64,000 bases of DNA from Glandiceps talaboti (Eukaryota; Hemichordata; Enteropneusta; Spengelidae), in the NCBI RefSeq assembly GCF_964340395.1, contig NC_135556.1, positions 11,125,410-11,189,409 of the forward strand, written 5' to 3'. Both the position numbers and the translations under genes were made by a program. The notes under the pieces were generated by a model that saw nothing but the letters and a program-made list of their open reading frames with translations, was not told the DNA's origin and searched no databases. Positions 12,735 through 23,868 of the stretch are shown here, one piece after another (positions within the stretch are counted from its first letter, which is position 1; each line of letters starts with the position of its first letter).

Positions 12735-12984
12735 TAGATTTATTTAGTCCTGTTTCCGCCTTTCGGCGTGTGCTTCAGGCTGCGTGTTTTTAATAATTTT
12801 TCCTGTTTTGTTGTTTTTATTTCTGTGTTTGCCTTTTATGTCATGTCACTTCTGTTATTGCTACCCCTTGTTTTATCTTTTTAGTGCTTGTTTTTCCTTA
12901 TTTGTTTTTAAAGGTGCCTGTAAATGGGCTTTATGACGTTGGTATACCTGAATAAATAAATAAATAAATAAATAAATAATGGGA
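12735..12984 (+). repeat. Retroposon-like 3' tail with (AAAT)n
   Basis: A T-rich segment with CGCCTTTCGGCG near its start ends in GGTATACCTG followed by about six AATA/AAAT units. A non-coding body with a short tetranucleotide tail is the usual look of a truncated LINE or SINE 3' end. The family was not identified. Confidence 0.35.
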
Positions 12985-13670
12985 GATTGTGCATGAACTG
13001 TGCTTGCATCATCAAAGCATTATGCTGGAAAACTTCATGAGCAATGCTCTTGGGGATTAGTGTGTGTAAACAGCATTCAATATATATATATTATACACTA
13101 AATTATTTCAGTGAATCATTTCTGCCATCAGGCACCATCAATTAAACTCTTTGTTCACTGTCCGTGTGTGGGTAGGTTTGTCGATAGATTTAGAAAAAAA
13201 AAATCATTTTTCTTATAATTTCCACAGAAGGCAGTGTTTTATACTATTTTGAAAGACTGTCTAAATGTCCTCAGAATATCTACACATATATCTAAATACT
13301 TAGCAGTTGTTGTTTAAGACAATCAAACTTTGCATTTTGACATTATTTATATTTAACCAGAATAGTAGATTTAGATACAAACAGAAAATTAATCAACAGA
13401 AAAATGAATTTTACATGACATGTTACTGAGCATTCTTTTTTATTCTGTGTTTGTATTTTTCCCAGTCTGCCTGGTAGATTTTTGGGAAATGTAAGGAAGG
13501 CACACCATGTATTTAAATGATGGAGCCTTAGCAAGTGATGCTACAGTATGTATAACTGTACTTTACCACAGGTACATTCAAGCAAAAATTATTCCCCACC
13601 CCCACCCCACAACTCCCGCTCCCCAAAAGAGAAGAATTTCTATGTATAATTTCAGCATGTGCCTGTTTAA

Positions 13671-14021
13671 TTAAAGTGGTCATATGGATGAGGATTGGGT
13701 ATTTATTTTTGGATTTTTAATTTTTTAATTTTTATCAAACAATTTTACCATGGCATCCTTACTCCTACCTCAAAAATCAAAATGAAACAATAATGACAAA
13801 GTCTGTGCTTGAAACTCAGAGCATTGCAAATAGCTAAAAAAATGTATAAAAAGTTTGTTATTGTACGTTTTATAACAACCTTTTTACACATTTACTAATC
13901 TTTTGCAATTTAACAAACAAGGTCTTAGCATACGTTGCTTTTAGTAGAAAGCCATTATTGTTTCATAAATTAAAAAATCAAAAAATAAATATTCAATCCT
14001 CTTCCATAATGGCCACTTTAA
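13671..14021. mobile_element. TTAA-flanked inverted-repeat MITE
   Basis: TTAA at 13671-13674 and 14018-14021 flank arms AAGTGGTCATATGGATGAGG and (reverse complement of the right end) AAGTGGCCATTATGGAAGAG. Homology between arms continues for about 60 bp through an ATTTATTTTT run. There is no coding content, which fits a non-autonomous TTAA-specific (piggyBac-type) element. Confidence 0.6.
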
Positions 14022-16428
14022 GAAGGAGTGGCAAATGATTGTTTCATTTTGAAGCATGACAAAATGAATGTAATTTATAATATTTAGAGAACCATTTTAA
14101 AGAGAATAGTTGACTTGAATTGACGACAATGTCAAGCATGGAAATTGCTTATTAGTTTATCCAGTCTGTATACATTTCATAACAGATGGGACCATATAAC
14201 TTTGTCAATATACAAGAAAGAAATTTAAATAATGACATCTTAAACTAAGGCAATATCATAAACATGCCGGTAAACATGCAGTTTATGTAATAGACACAGA
14301 CAAGACAACTGAAGCAGTGAAAACAAACCAATTATATTATATTTAAAATAAAAATGTTTTAAAAATGAATAAGAAAGTACATGTAAATAAATGTATACTT
14401 CAGCAGTAAACGAGTAGAGAAGTGGCTTGGATTGTCGACTAGTTTTGCACCACAGCAGGCTTTTTCAAGAAGTTTGTATTGAATAAATATATACTGGAAA
14501 CTTCAAAGTACAAGCTATTGCATCTAAAAAACTGTAATGAAGGCCTTTTAGTCTGATGTAATAATCACATTGATGGGAATATATGTAGTTCATAGAAACT
14601 CAAATGTGAGTCATAGGATTTTCCCCAGCTATCACATGTTTTGCAGACTATAAAACCTATGATCTGTCATCACAGACTTTCATTTCAGGTACTGTTCCAT
14701 TGATACTCTTGCATGTGATATTTTTACAAACCACAGAACTCTGAACACATGACGATTAACTCAACTTTTGGTTTCTATACTACCTAGTTAACTGTCCACG
14801 TTTGTGACAACATCTAAGGAAGTGAAATTTTGCTGGCATACTTACAATGACATACTTTTCACTCAACGAAGACTTCAAAGAAATCTATCATTCCTAAAGC
14901 AGAGGCCACTAACATATTTGTAAACCTCATACAAAATGGGCCCCTTTCACACAAGGAGAATGCCAAATGTCGTCATAAGATTCCATCATTTTGTGATTTT
15001 TTTGCCAAAATTTTTCACTTTCTCTCAAATGCCTACATGTAAATCTGTAGTTTACTTGAGAAAAGTTAATCAAATACATTTTCATTAAATATATATATTA
15101 TTTCCTTTTATTGTCACGTCAAGAATTATATATACAACACCGATATATCTACGAATTTGTTCAAATTGAAGTGCACGGCTAATATTTCAATTGATGTATT
15201 GTTGCCAAACCTCCATTTGTAGAAAACCATTTCTTCTGCACGTCATATTTTTTGCTAAGGTTGTATATAGGTAAAGTCTTACTGATTTCCCTAGAGCATT
15301 TTTTTCAGTTCTTTTCCCCAATTAAACAAATAATTCAACACCGGAAAAAAATGTAAATTCTCCCTCTCTCAATGCTACGGTTCTAAACCCTGAGCAAAAC
15401 ACTGCAGATGTATTGGGCTATATTTCATTTTAATATAAAACTACGGAAAAAAAACCCAACACACTGTAATTTAATGTACATGATGAATCTCAGATATCAA
15501 AATGCAGTACTTACAGAATTTAAGCATTTTCTGAAACGATCTTACCATATTAGTCCGTGCAAGTCTTGCGTTATTTTCACTCACTCGGTCCTAACAAACA
15601 ACACAAATATGAGCCACTACACACTAGATATAAACTACAGGACATTGACAGCTGACGCAAGCAGGGCAGTGTATCAAACTACAGCTTCTTTCCTTCCCTG
15701 TAAATCATGTGACGTGAGACCGAGTCCAAAGATAGCCTTATGACCTTTGACCCCACCGATGCATACCTTCTCATACACAAAAGGCATGCATAGTGGGCCA
15801 TTCTACACTCAAGATGACTCGAAATACCTGACCACAATGCATGTGACTACAATGCAAAAAATGATGTCAACAGCTAAAGCGTTGTCTAACGATGAGTTCT
15901 GTGCAGTTAATGCACTCGAAAACGTGTCTACATGTAGCATGTACTTGCTTGTATATGGATTTATGTCACAACTGTAATTTTTGTAACAGCTACAAAACAA
16001 TGGATAAGTAGATCTGTCTATTTATATAGATGACATATCTATCTGTGAAATAAGTGATGTTTCTGTGTACTTTCAGATGACATTACACCCAGTATGTTTC
16101 TGTACCTAATTTAAGTATACTATTCTTACATTTGTTAATGTAAGTTAAAGCATAATTTATCCAATAGGAACTATTTATCAAGACAGTCCTTTTTATTCAT
16201 ATGTTCCTCATGACCCCAACGACCCTATATTTCTGCAATCCCAGAAACAATTTTGAAAAAAATTGACGCCCTCTATGGCTAGATTAAAGGATAATCACAA
16301 CGTCAATGATGGTAAGATGCTGACCCTAAAAACACATATCATGGCCAAAAGTATCATTTATAGCTGAAATTCAGAACCTTTAATTTTAATTTTTTTTTTA
16401 CATTTTCCTTCTAACTTTTAATCATTCA
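14022..16428. other. Gene-free stretch
   Basis: Open frames at 15408-15743 and 15747-15977 have no domain, no splice context and no coding bias, so I do not call them. No repeat boundary was resolved. Confidence 0.4.
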
Positions 16429-16708
16429 GGGCTCAAAATTAACTTTTTTCTTTGTAGTCCTAGTGGGCTACCAATTTCAGAGATTGGTAGCCCAAGGATT
16501 GTGACCTGTAGTCACATATTCCTGAACTGAAAACAGATTTCCTCTATTGGAAATATGTGTGTTATTAAAATACTTTCCTTTCCATAAATCTTCCATCTTC
16601 ATCACATAATCAGTGGTAGCCTGAGTGGGCTACCAGCCTCAAATTATAGTAGCCCCATGACAAGAATTGGTAGTCTATGGGCATGGGACTACTGTTAATT
16701 TCGAGCCC
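16429..16708. mobile_element. Hairpin MITE with GGGCTC(G/A)AAATTAAC ends
   Basis: The left tip GGGCTCAAAATTAAC and the right tip (reverse complement GGGCTCGAAATTAAC) match at 14 of 15 positions. The interior holds further inverted GTGGGCTACCA / TGGTAGCCCA blocks. It is non-coding. Confidence 0.65.
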
Positions 16709-17299
16709 CGAATCGCCAACATGTTGTACACACACTCTCTAAATATATTTAAGTACGCAACTTTGCTATAGTGACCAACCAAGTACACATATGTATCCTG
16801 GAAGAATGATCCCCTTCGTGAGCACAACACAAATTAAGTATAAATATAATGCATAAATAAATGGTAAATTGTGATTTAATGTACTGTTTATGAAGATTCA
16901 ATTTTCCTAGTATTTATTCCTAATGTCACCTTACCATTAATTGGCAAATCACTGAGAAAGGTATTTTGTCCTGGCTTTTCTGTCAGCGTATCTCCTCAAA
17001 TAATTGAAACAAAATGCAAAAAATATATATGAATTGTACATATTCAAACAAAATGAAATTCATGCAGTGCCAATGAATATCCTACATAATGGCTACAATT
17101 CTTATGAAAACACACCCCTCCAGATTTTTCATTTCAATTTGAAGTTTTGTCATATTTGGTTTTATATATTTCACACTATATCTGTATCTATGGGAGTTAC
17201 TATAGAAACGGAATAAATTACAAGCCGCATAATTTAAGTAACAATTATAACATGTCTGATTCTGAACCGCGCGTTGATTCAATTTATGAAATGATCTTG

Positions 17300-18060
17300 A
17301 CTGGCACTTGCAAGGTCACACTCAGGTCACACTAGCACTACACACTGTACAGTGAAAACTGGAACTTGCAGCTGATGTTTTTTGATAATAGATTACCATG
17401 GAGATATAAGGGGACCGCCATGATATTACTACATATTCGTATTTGAAAAAGCGAAATGTACTCACGGTTTATGAAACGGGTTTTATATGAAACGTATCGG
17501 TAGACAGTAGATGTGACCTTACAATAGCTATAGCTAACTTCGGCTTATGTCTGTGCACGTTCGTTCACCGACCATTCATACGCGCATATTATAACTTACA
17601 AGAGAAGGGTAACATTACACAACGCAGTACCGGCGGACGACGCGATCAATACACCATACGTATTCGGTTGCTGTTTCTCTAATAAATTCAATACCGGAAG
17701 ACCCTCGTGATAGTATTAACTAGTAAATCATTAACTATATTTTACCTGCGTGATACGTCACGAGTGGAGCCGGTAACTAGCTGAGTTGTTGGAGAATCCC
17801 TTTTTTCACTTTTGGTGACCCCGGTCACGTTCGCATAATCGAGACTGCGTTTAGTTTCTAAACAACCGTCTGGCCTTTGAGTATACTTACAACTGTGTCT
17901 AGCGACGACTCTATTTGTTCACCACTTTAATTATGCAGACTCCTTGAAAGTCAAAGGTAACTATCGAAAGCAAAAAATCGTTCTTTTCATACTTACAGTG
18001 AACGTGTACTGCCGTCTCGACGACTTATACTTTTATACCGCATTGGATATGACAAGACTC
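17300..18060 (-). promoter_or_regulatory. Candidate CpG-richer promoter region with TATA box
   Basis: The CpG dinucleotide is visibly more frequent here than around it. On the minus strand a TATAAAA lies at 18037-18031 and a consensus GTAAGT donor at 17996-17991. This would allow a very short first exon of a minus-strand gene reading leftwards. No coding exon can be linked to it with confidence. Confidence 0.25.
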
Positions 18061-18274
18061 GTTCGTTTTTAAGGTCGGGTCAACGCAGGCCATGGGACTA
18101 ATCAACTTTAGCAGAGGTTGGGTGGAATGTATTTGCGTGGAGCAGAAATAATGTCGACGAATATTTATGACTTCGCAAACCGTAAACTTAATATGTTTGA
18201 CATTTTATACAGATTCTGCATAATTTCTTTCCAAAAGATGGTTACCAAAAAAAAAATTCTCCGAAAACAAAACA

Positions 18275-18345
18275 ATGACGTCATTGGTTATGGCATTGTC
18301 CCTAGCCGCCAGCTCGTTTTGTAATCTTCTTTGTGACGTCATCAT
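18275..18345. promoter_or_regulatory. Two CRE-type palindromes (TGACGTCA)
   Basis: Full TGACGTCA octamers occur near 18277 and 18333, the consensus site for CREB/ATF bZIP factors. They lie upstream of the putative minus-strand TATA region. Function is inferred only from the motif. Confidence 0.3.
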
Positions 18346-18568
18346 TCAGCTGTCTAGTATCTGACTGTTTCCGCATTTCAATAGAGCTGCGCCAGACGTA
18401 GACGAGCTCCCTGTACATCATAATATCCACAGTCGCTTGTAAACTGTTATTCCTTTCCTAAATGGTTTTATTCTTGTCTATGACGGTCCTAATACAGAAC
18501 AATGACGTTATTATAGGGATTGGCGATATTCTTATAAAATCGGTAGCGATGTCATACCCCCCTACATC

Positions 18569-18657
18569 CCTACATACATACATACATACATACATACATA
18601 CATACATACATACATACATACATACATACATACATACATACATACATACATACATAC
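18569..18657. repeat. (TACA)n microsatellite
   Basis: About 22 uninterrupted TACA/CATA units. The Tyr/Thr/His-rich open frames on both strands here are artefacts of it. Confidence 0.97.
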
Positions 18658-18659
18658 AA

Positions 18660-20145
18660 CATGTCGGCAGTGAATCTAGGCTTCTCTATGAAACTGAAAG
18701 TAAAAAAATAACAAAAAAATACTTATTTATTTATTGTCTATCACGGGGAAAATGTTAATATCCAAAAAAATAAACACTGTCACAGAACAAAGTTGCAAAT
18801 GGTCAGAATAAGAGAAAGCTTTTATAAAATATCTCTCCATTGCCTGCATTAGTTACTATATATACATGAATTTAAAATACATTTTCACTGTTTCAACTAT
18901 CTTAAAATTATAAATACATTTATAAAGTTCACAAAAAACAGAACTGAATAAAATTCATACATCAAACAAGCACTACAACATCTGAACAATTTAAAAGTAT
19001 TCTAAAGCATTGTACGCGACACGGATTTTGTTATACGTATTTTTTTTCTCTAAAATTCGTCCACAAATGGCCACAGTACATACAAACTAATTAATTTGAA
19101 GTTATAAACAACCTAACTTTTACTAGTCTGTCAGGTACGTCCATTTTCCTTCACCAAATCATAATAACTGTGCTATTAATTGCCCCTAAAATGTTGCCTC
19201 CTAAGACAAAAAAATACAAGCTTGAAAACAACATTGAGAACTGTTACAAACATGTTTGTATAAAATTTGATCTTCTAAAATCTGTAATGGTCTAAAATGG
19301 GATATTGTTTTTTGGTCAAATAGGTCTAAAATGGGGCCTTGGGTTAGCAGTATTGGCCGCACCCAACTATCAGAGATGGCCACTGGTATGGTGTACTGCC
19401 AACGGGTACAAGGACTCGAGTACGTGCTTGATATTGACTGCCTTAACCAGGTTTTCTAGTGTGATTTCAAAGTTTGTTCTGTTCTGTTCTGTTCTGTTCT
19501 GTTCTGTTCTGTTCTGTTCTGTTCTGAAAGTTAAGAACACTGTGTTTTCAATCTCATCATGTAGCCTATATTATATTAAAAGAATGCTGCTACGAACTCC
19601 AATGTACTATGTGTCCTCCTCGGAGATAGCTGCTAAGTTGGATTTCTCCCTGCTGCTATCATCATGATCACGACCATGTAATCTCGATAGTGCATACCCT
19701 TTCCGAAATGGAACAGCGCCAGCAACGACGAGGTTTACTGTTGATGTTCAAGTTACACAGAAATGTTTATTGATAAAAATGGGTTCCTTGCATTTCATGC
19801 ACAGATGTAGGCCTCGTATAGTAGAGTACAGTAAAGTAAAGTACAGTATAGTATAGTAAATTTTAGTAAAGTGTACAGTAATGTATAGTACAGTATAGTG
19901 GTAAAGTAAAGTATAGTAAAGTAAAGTATAATATAGTAAAGTATGGTTTATACCTAAACTAAGCTAAGCTAAACTAAGCTAAACTAATCTTAACTAAAGT
20001 AAACTAACTGGTTTATAACTAAACTAAACTGCATGAACAATGTTCACTTTGTCTAAGCAGATTATAGTAAACTGCTAAACTGCTATTTCCCCCTCATTAC
20101 AAAAATCTACGTCAAGATACCTGTATATACTGATTGATAACAGGT
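18660..20145. other. Gene-free stretch with simple repeats
   Basis: It contains (GTTCT)n at 19476-19526 and a degenerate array of AGTAAAGTATAGT-like pentamers at 19820-20030 that switches to AACTAAGCTAA. Nothing else was recognised up to the start of the segmental duplication. Confidence 0.6.
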
Positions 20146-21151
20146 CACTTTGTTAGAAAAAAGTAAGAAAAGAAGCACCATCGTCGTAAACCACACCCTC
20201 TTTTACGGCACCACTTTCGTTATTTCGCAGTTTCGCGGAAGAAATAACTGTTACAGCTCTGGTTTGAGAGAATATAACTTACAGATCTAAATATAGTCGT
20301 CTGTGTTGTCTTCTTTTTGTTCAGTATTATGCTGAGTTGGCATTTTTACTCGGGGAGAAATCAATAGCTATACACAATACAAAATATTAGCCTTTAATGG
20401 TGTAACTATTATCGTCAGCATCGTGTAAGATCTATAAATACAAGTAATACTAGTACTAGTAGTATTAGTAGAAGGAGAACGGAAACCATATCACGCAGAG
20501 AGTCGTTACCGACCTTAAAGAAAATCGTCCTTCTATGGTATAAATCTGAAAATCTGCATGAGCCATCATCAACAATGTTGATTCGTGGCCACTCTACTTT
20601 CACTAAAATTTACTCGAAATAAACAGGAGTTGCCGTGTCTTTGTTATAGCATTATTATTATCATACAAAACTATGAGTAGCCATTTCTCGAAAGGATGAG
20701 GGCGGGGGTGTCTCTTTTTATACAATATGAAAATTTGATAAACGTGCTCACAATTCACTAGTATAAACAAGAGCGTGATACCTTCATGCAGAGATGTACT
20801 TGGGATTCATGTGAACACTGAAATATTAAGTTTGAATGGTTTTATGTGGGGTGGGGGGGTGGGGGGTTGAATATATACATTAAGCCAATGCCGGGGCCAA
20901 TGTCGAAAATAATCGCAAAAAGTATTGATTGCTGAAATATTTTCCGTATTGGCCCTAGTTTCTGATTTAATTCCATTATACTGTTGACAGAATTTGATTT
21001 CTAAAAGAAATAAATTGGATTAAATTGAAATTAAAAATTGCAAAAAAAAATCATGCACACTAATGATGCGGGCGCGCAAGGGCATGGGCAAACCGTTTCG
21101 TGGAATTTTGTGTCACGTGATCGGCACCCATTATCCTTATTTCGCAATATA

Positions 21152-23368
21152 ATGGCTTCCAAAGAGGTGCAGTTTTTGAAGAAAATCAACGAAGATTTCC
21201 TTCACTGTGCAGTCTGTTCTGGTCGATACAAGAATGCTAAATGTCTTCCATGTCTACACAACTTCTGTGAATCTTGTTTAGTTAATCTTGTGGGTGAAGA
21301 CGGTGTCAACATTATCTGTCCGACATGCCGACGGAAGTACGAACTGCCCGAAAATGGCGTCACAGGTATTGCTGCCAATTTCTTTCTCGATCAGTTGGTA
21401 GAAATGTTCCAGAAAAGAGACGAAACATCCGATGAATCAAGTATATGTCAGGGTTGCAAGAAATACAAAAGTAGTATGCATTGCATTGAGTGTTCAAGTG
21501 ACATTTGTGAAAACTGTGTACTACCGCATAAAGAGCTCCCAGCTACACGTACACATCGCCTCGTTACGAGAGCTGAATACATAGCTGCGAAGTCCGATGA
21601 CCCCGCCTCGGTACAACCTCCATTGTACTGTACCCGACACCCAAACTACGAAGTGGAATTCTACTGTGAGAAGTGCGACTCAGCTATTTGTCTGAAGTGT
21701 ACAGCACTCGATCACCGCGGCCACGAATATGGTTGTATCAAAGATGCATCCGAAGTGTACACTGAATATTTGAGGGGCTTGATTGACAAAGTGAAAATGA
21801 AAGAAGCGGAAGCGAATGTCAGTAAACAGGCTGTACTCAACGTATCAGAATCGCTGGATGACTGTTATCTGAGAGAGGAAAAGAAAACGGAAGAACACAT
21901 CGAAAAGACCATAGATGAAATCACTCGGTTGAAGAAAGAAAACGGTGACAAACTTCTGAAAGAATTGAGAGACAAATACAATACCAGGAAAGTAAATCTA
22001 AATGCTCAAATGAAAGGATTGGAAATTGCCGAGAGTGATCTATCAAACACGATAGAGTACGCCGAAAATCTGTTACGTTATGGTAATGCTGCACAAGTGA
22101 TGTATGCTAAGAAAGGGGTGTCAACTCAGATGGATGAGCTACTGAAAGTAGAGACAACGACAGAGCCAACAGAGAATGAATACATGGAGTTCCAACCGTG
22201 CAATGACTTCTGTACAGACAAGAGTGTAGGGGCATTGCATACTGTAAAAATGACTTACAAGGTAACTGCTACACCGAAGTTTGTTCGAGTGAATGAAGAT
22301 ATTGCTATCACCATAGCAACTGAAACCATTACGCATAAAGTTATGTCTGCATCTGGTAGATTACAGGTTGATGCTGTAATGACGACACCAGATAAGAGCA
22401 CAGAGAAAGTAGAAGTTAATGACAATAAAGATGGAACATTGACTTTGAAAAGTCGTGGACAGGTGGAAGGTGAACATGAACTGTCAATATCAGTCCATAA
22501 GAAACCAGTAGAAGGGTCACCAGTCAGAGTTCAAGTTATTCCTAAGAAAGGGTTGGTGTCTAAGTTTGGGGTACCAGGGTCAGGGATAGGGCAGCTGAGT
22601 AATCCATTTGGTGTAACTCTGACCAGAAGGGGAAATGTTTTAGTGTCAGATAGTAGTAATTACAGATTGCAGACATTTAGTCAGGGTGGAAACCACCAAA
22701 GCATGTTTAAGTTTACAAATGTTGGAAATGACATTCTTCCAGCTGACACAGCCATTTCAGTTGATGGTAATATCTTTATCACAGACACGTCTAACAAACA
22801 GGTACTTGTCTGTGATGAAAATGGAAAGCTGATTTGTTGCTTTGGAAAGGGGAACTTTCAAAACCCTCTTGGTATTGCATTAAGTCCTGTCAATGGGAGG
22901 GTTTACATTGTTGATAATGGAGCTCACTGTATACTCATTTACTGCCAAGATGGTAATTATATCAAATCATTTGGTTGTCGTGGCAATAAAGATGGTGAGC
23001 TCCGTAATCCTGTGTTCCTCTGTATTGATGATAAAGGCAATGTCTACGTGGCAGATCAAAGTAATCACCGAATACAAGTGTTCAATGCTGATGGTCTCTT
23101 CCTATATTCATTTGGCAAACACGGAAGTGGTGATGGCCAGATGACTAATCCATACGGGGTGTGTCTTGACAAGTTTGGATATGTGTATGTCACAGACTAT
23201 GGTAATAGCAGAGTGTTGAAGTTTGAAGCTGGTGGGAAATTCATCAGTCGTGTTGATACCGGTGGTTTGAGTGTGCCATGGGGACTTTGTGTCACAAGTG
23301 ATGAACCATTCCCTCTGGTCATAGTTGCGGATAATGGAAATGATTGTGTTAAAGTTTTTGCACAATAA
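21152..23368 (+). CDS. TRIM-NHL protein A (RING, B-boxes, coiled coil, filamin, NHL)
   Basis: Intronless gene of 738 residues, a TRIM2/3/71-type (class VII) architecture, probably a cytosolic RING E3 ubiquitin ligase whose NHL propeller binds RNA or protein. Seen: a C3HC4 RING at residues 19-59 (CAVC, CLHNFC, CPTC); a first zinc-binding B-box at about 99-135; B-box 2 at about 160-196 (CTRHP, CEKC, CLKC, DHRGH); a Lys/Glu-rich coiled coil at about 205-345; a filamin/ABP280 Ig repeat at about 390-490 ending SPVRVQVI; and five to six NHL repeats from about 495 to the end (FGVPGSG, NHRIQVF, SRVLKF). The MASKEVQ start is chosen because the frame upstream is not conserved in copy B and B has no ATG there. 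The product is about 93% identical to copy B by eye. Confidence 0.93.
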   Translation: MASKEVQFLKKINEDFLHCAVCSGRYKNAKCLPCLHNFCESCLVNLVGEDGVNIICPTCRRKYELPENGVTGIAANFFLDQLVEMFQKRDETSDESSICQGCKKYKSSMHCIECSSDICENCVLPHKELPATRTHRLVTRAEYIAAKSDDPASVQPPLYCTRHPNYEVEFYCEKCDSAICLKCTALDHRGHEYGCIKDASEVYTEYLRGLIDKVKMKEAEANVSKQAVLNVSESLDDCYLREEKKTEEHIEKTIDEITRLKKENGDKLLKELRDKYNTRKVNLNAQMKGLEIAESDLSNTIEYAENLLRYGNAAQVMYAKKGVSTQMDELLKVETTTEPTENEYMEFQPCNDFCTDKSVGALHTVKMTYKVTATPKFVRVNEDIAITIATETITHKVMSASGRLQVDAVMTTPDKSTEKVEVNDNKDGTLTLKSRGQVEGEHELSISVHKKPVEGSPVRVQVIPKKGLVSKFGVPGSGIGQLSNPFGVTLTRRGNVLVSDSSNYRLQTFSQGGNHQSMFKFTNVGNDILPADTAISVDGNIFITDTSNKQVLVCDENGKLICCFGKGNFQNPLGIALSPVNGRVYIVDNGAHCILIYCQDGNYIKSFGCRGNKDGELRNPVFLCIDDKGNVYVADQSNHRIQVFNADGLFLYSFGKHGSGDGQMTNPYGVCLDKFGYVYVTDYGNSRVLKFEAGGKFISRVDTGGLSVPWGLCVTSDEPFPLVIVADNGNDCVKVFAQ

Positions 23369-23447
23369 CAGTATTGATGCATAACAATATAGGGGAAAGA
23401 GATAAACCTCCCTTAGTTAACATAACAAGAAGAAACGGTGTCATGAT

Positions 23448-23820
23448 AGATATATTGTGGAGTCATGATGGGTGAATGGTTGGCGTGACCGGCTTGGAAT
23501 CTACAGGTTGCAGGTTCGAGCCCTGTCGCTGCCTGCTGTTTGTTTCTGAGTGGCTAAAGTCCTTGGGCAAGATTTGAACCACGACTGTGCTTCAGTCAAC
23601 CCAGCTGTATAATTGGGGACCTGGTAGGATGTAGGTTGCAATGTGAAGGCTTTAATCCTATGCGCTGAAATGGCTGCAATGGATTGTATGCTCCCCAGGG
23701 AGTTGAGGAAGATTAAAGGGCCGTTGTGCCGTTCTGATCTGAGCCAGGGGTAATAATTGTAAAGCGCTTTGAGCACGGTGTGGGAAAGCGCTATATAAGA
23801 AACCAACATTATTATTATAT
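23448..23820 (+). mobile_element. tRNA-derived SINE, present only in unit A
   Basis: A pol III-type A box (GGTTGGCGTGACCGG, about 23477-23492) and B box (GGTTCGAGCCC, 23513-23523) head the element. A non-tRNA body follows, ending in AAAGCGCTTTGAGCACGG and AAAGCGCTATATAAG, and then (ATT)n. This GCGCTATATAA tail is shared by many animal SINEs and LINE partners. The equivalent place in unit B (about 32042-32050) lacks it. A short ATATATT repeat at both edges may be the target duplication. Confidence 0.85.
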
Positions 23821-23868
23821 ATTCATTCTCACCACAAACTAATACTTGGCATTTGTGTGTGCAATTAC

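Noticed and set aside
15408-15977. Two adjacent plus-strand open frames of 111 and 76 codons
   Set aside because: No coding composition, domains, splice sites or conserved motif.
18458-18758. Open frames on both strands rich in Tyr-Ile-His-Thr or Cys-Met-Tyr-Val
   Set aside because: They are translations of the (TACA)n microsatellite. Similar artefacts at 33303-33995, 43405-43971, 50272-50574, 51324-51723 and 54788-55143 were rejected for the same reason.
21038-21151. N-terminal extension of TRIM A
   Set aside because: The upstream frame is not conserved in copy B, which lacks an ATG before MASKEVQ.
23470-23540. Possible functional tRNA gene
   Set aside because: Only the internal promoter boxes are tRNA-like. 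No cloverleaf, and the body continues as a SINE.
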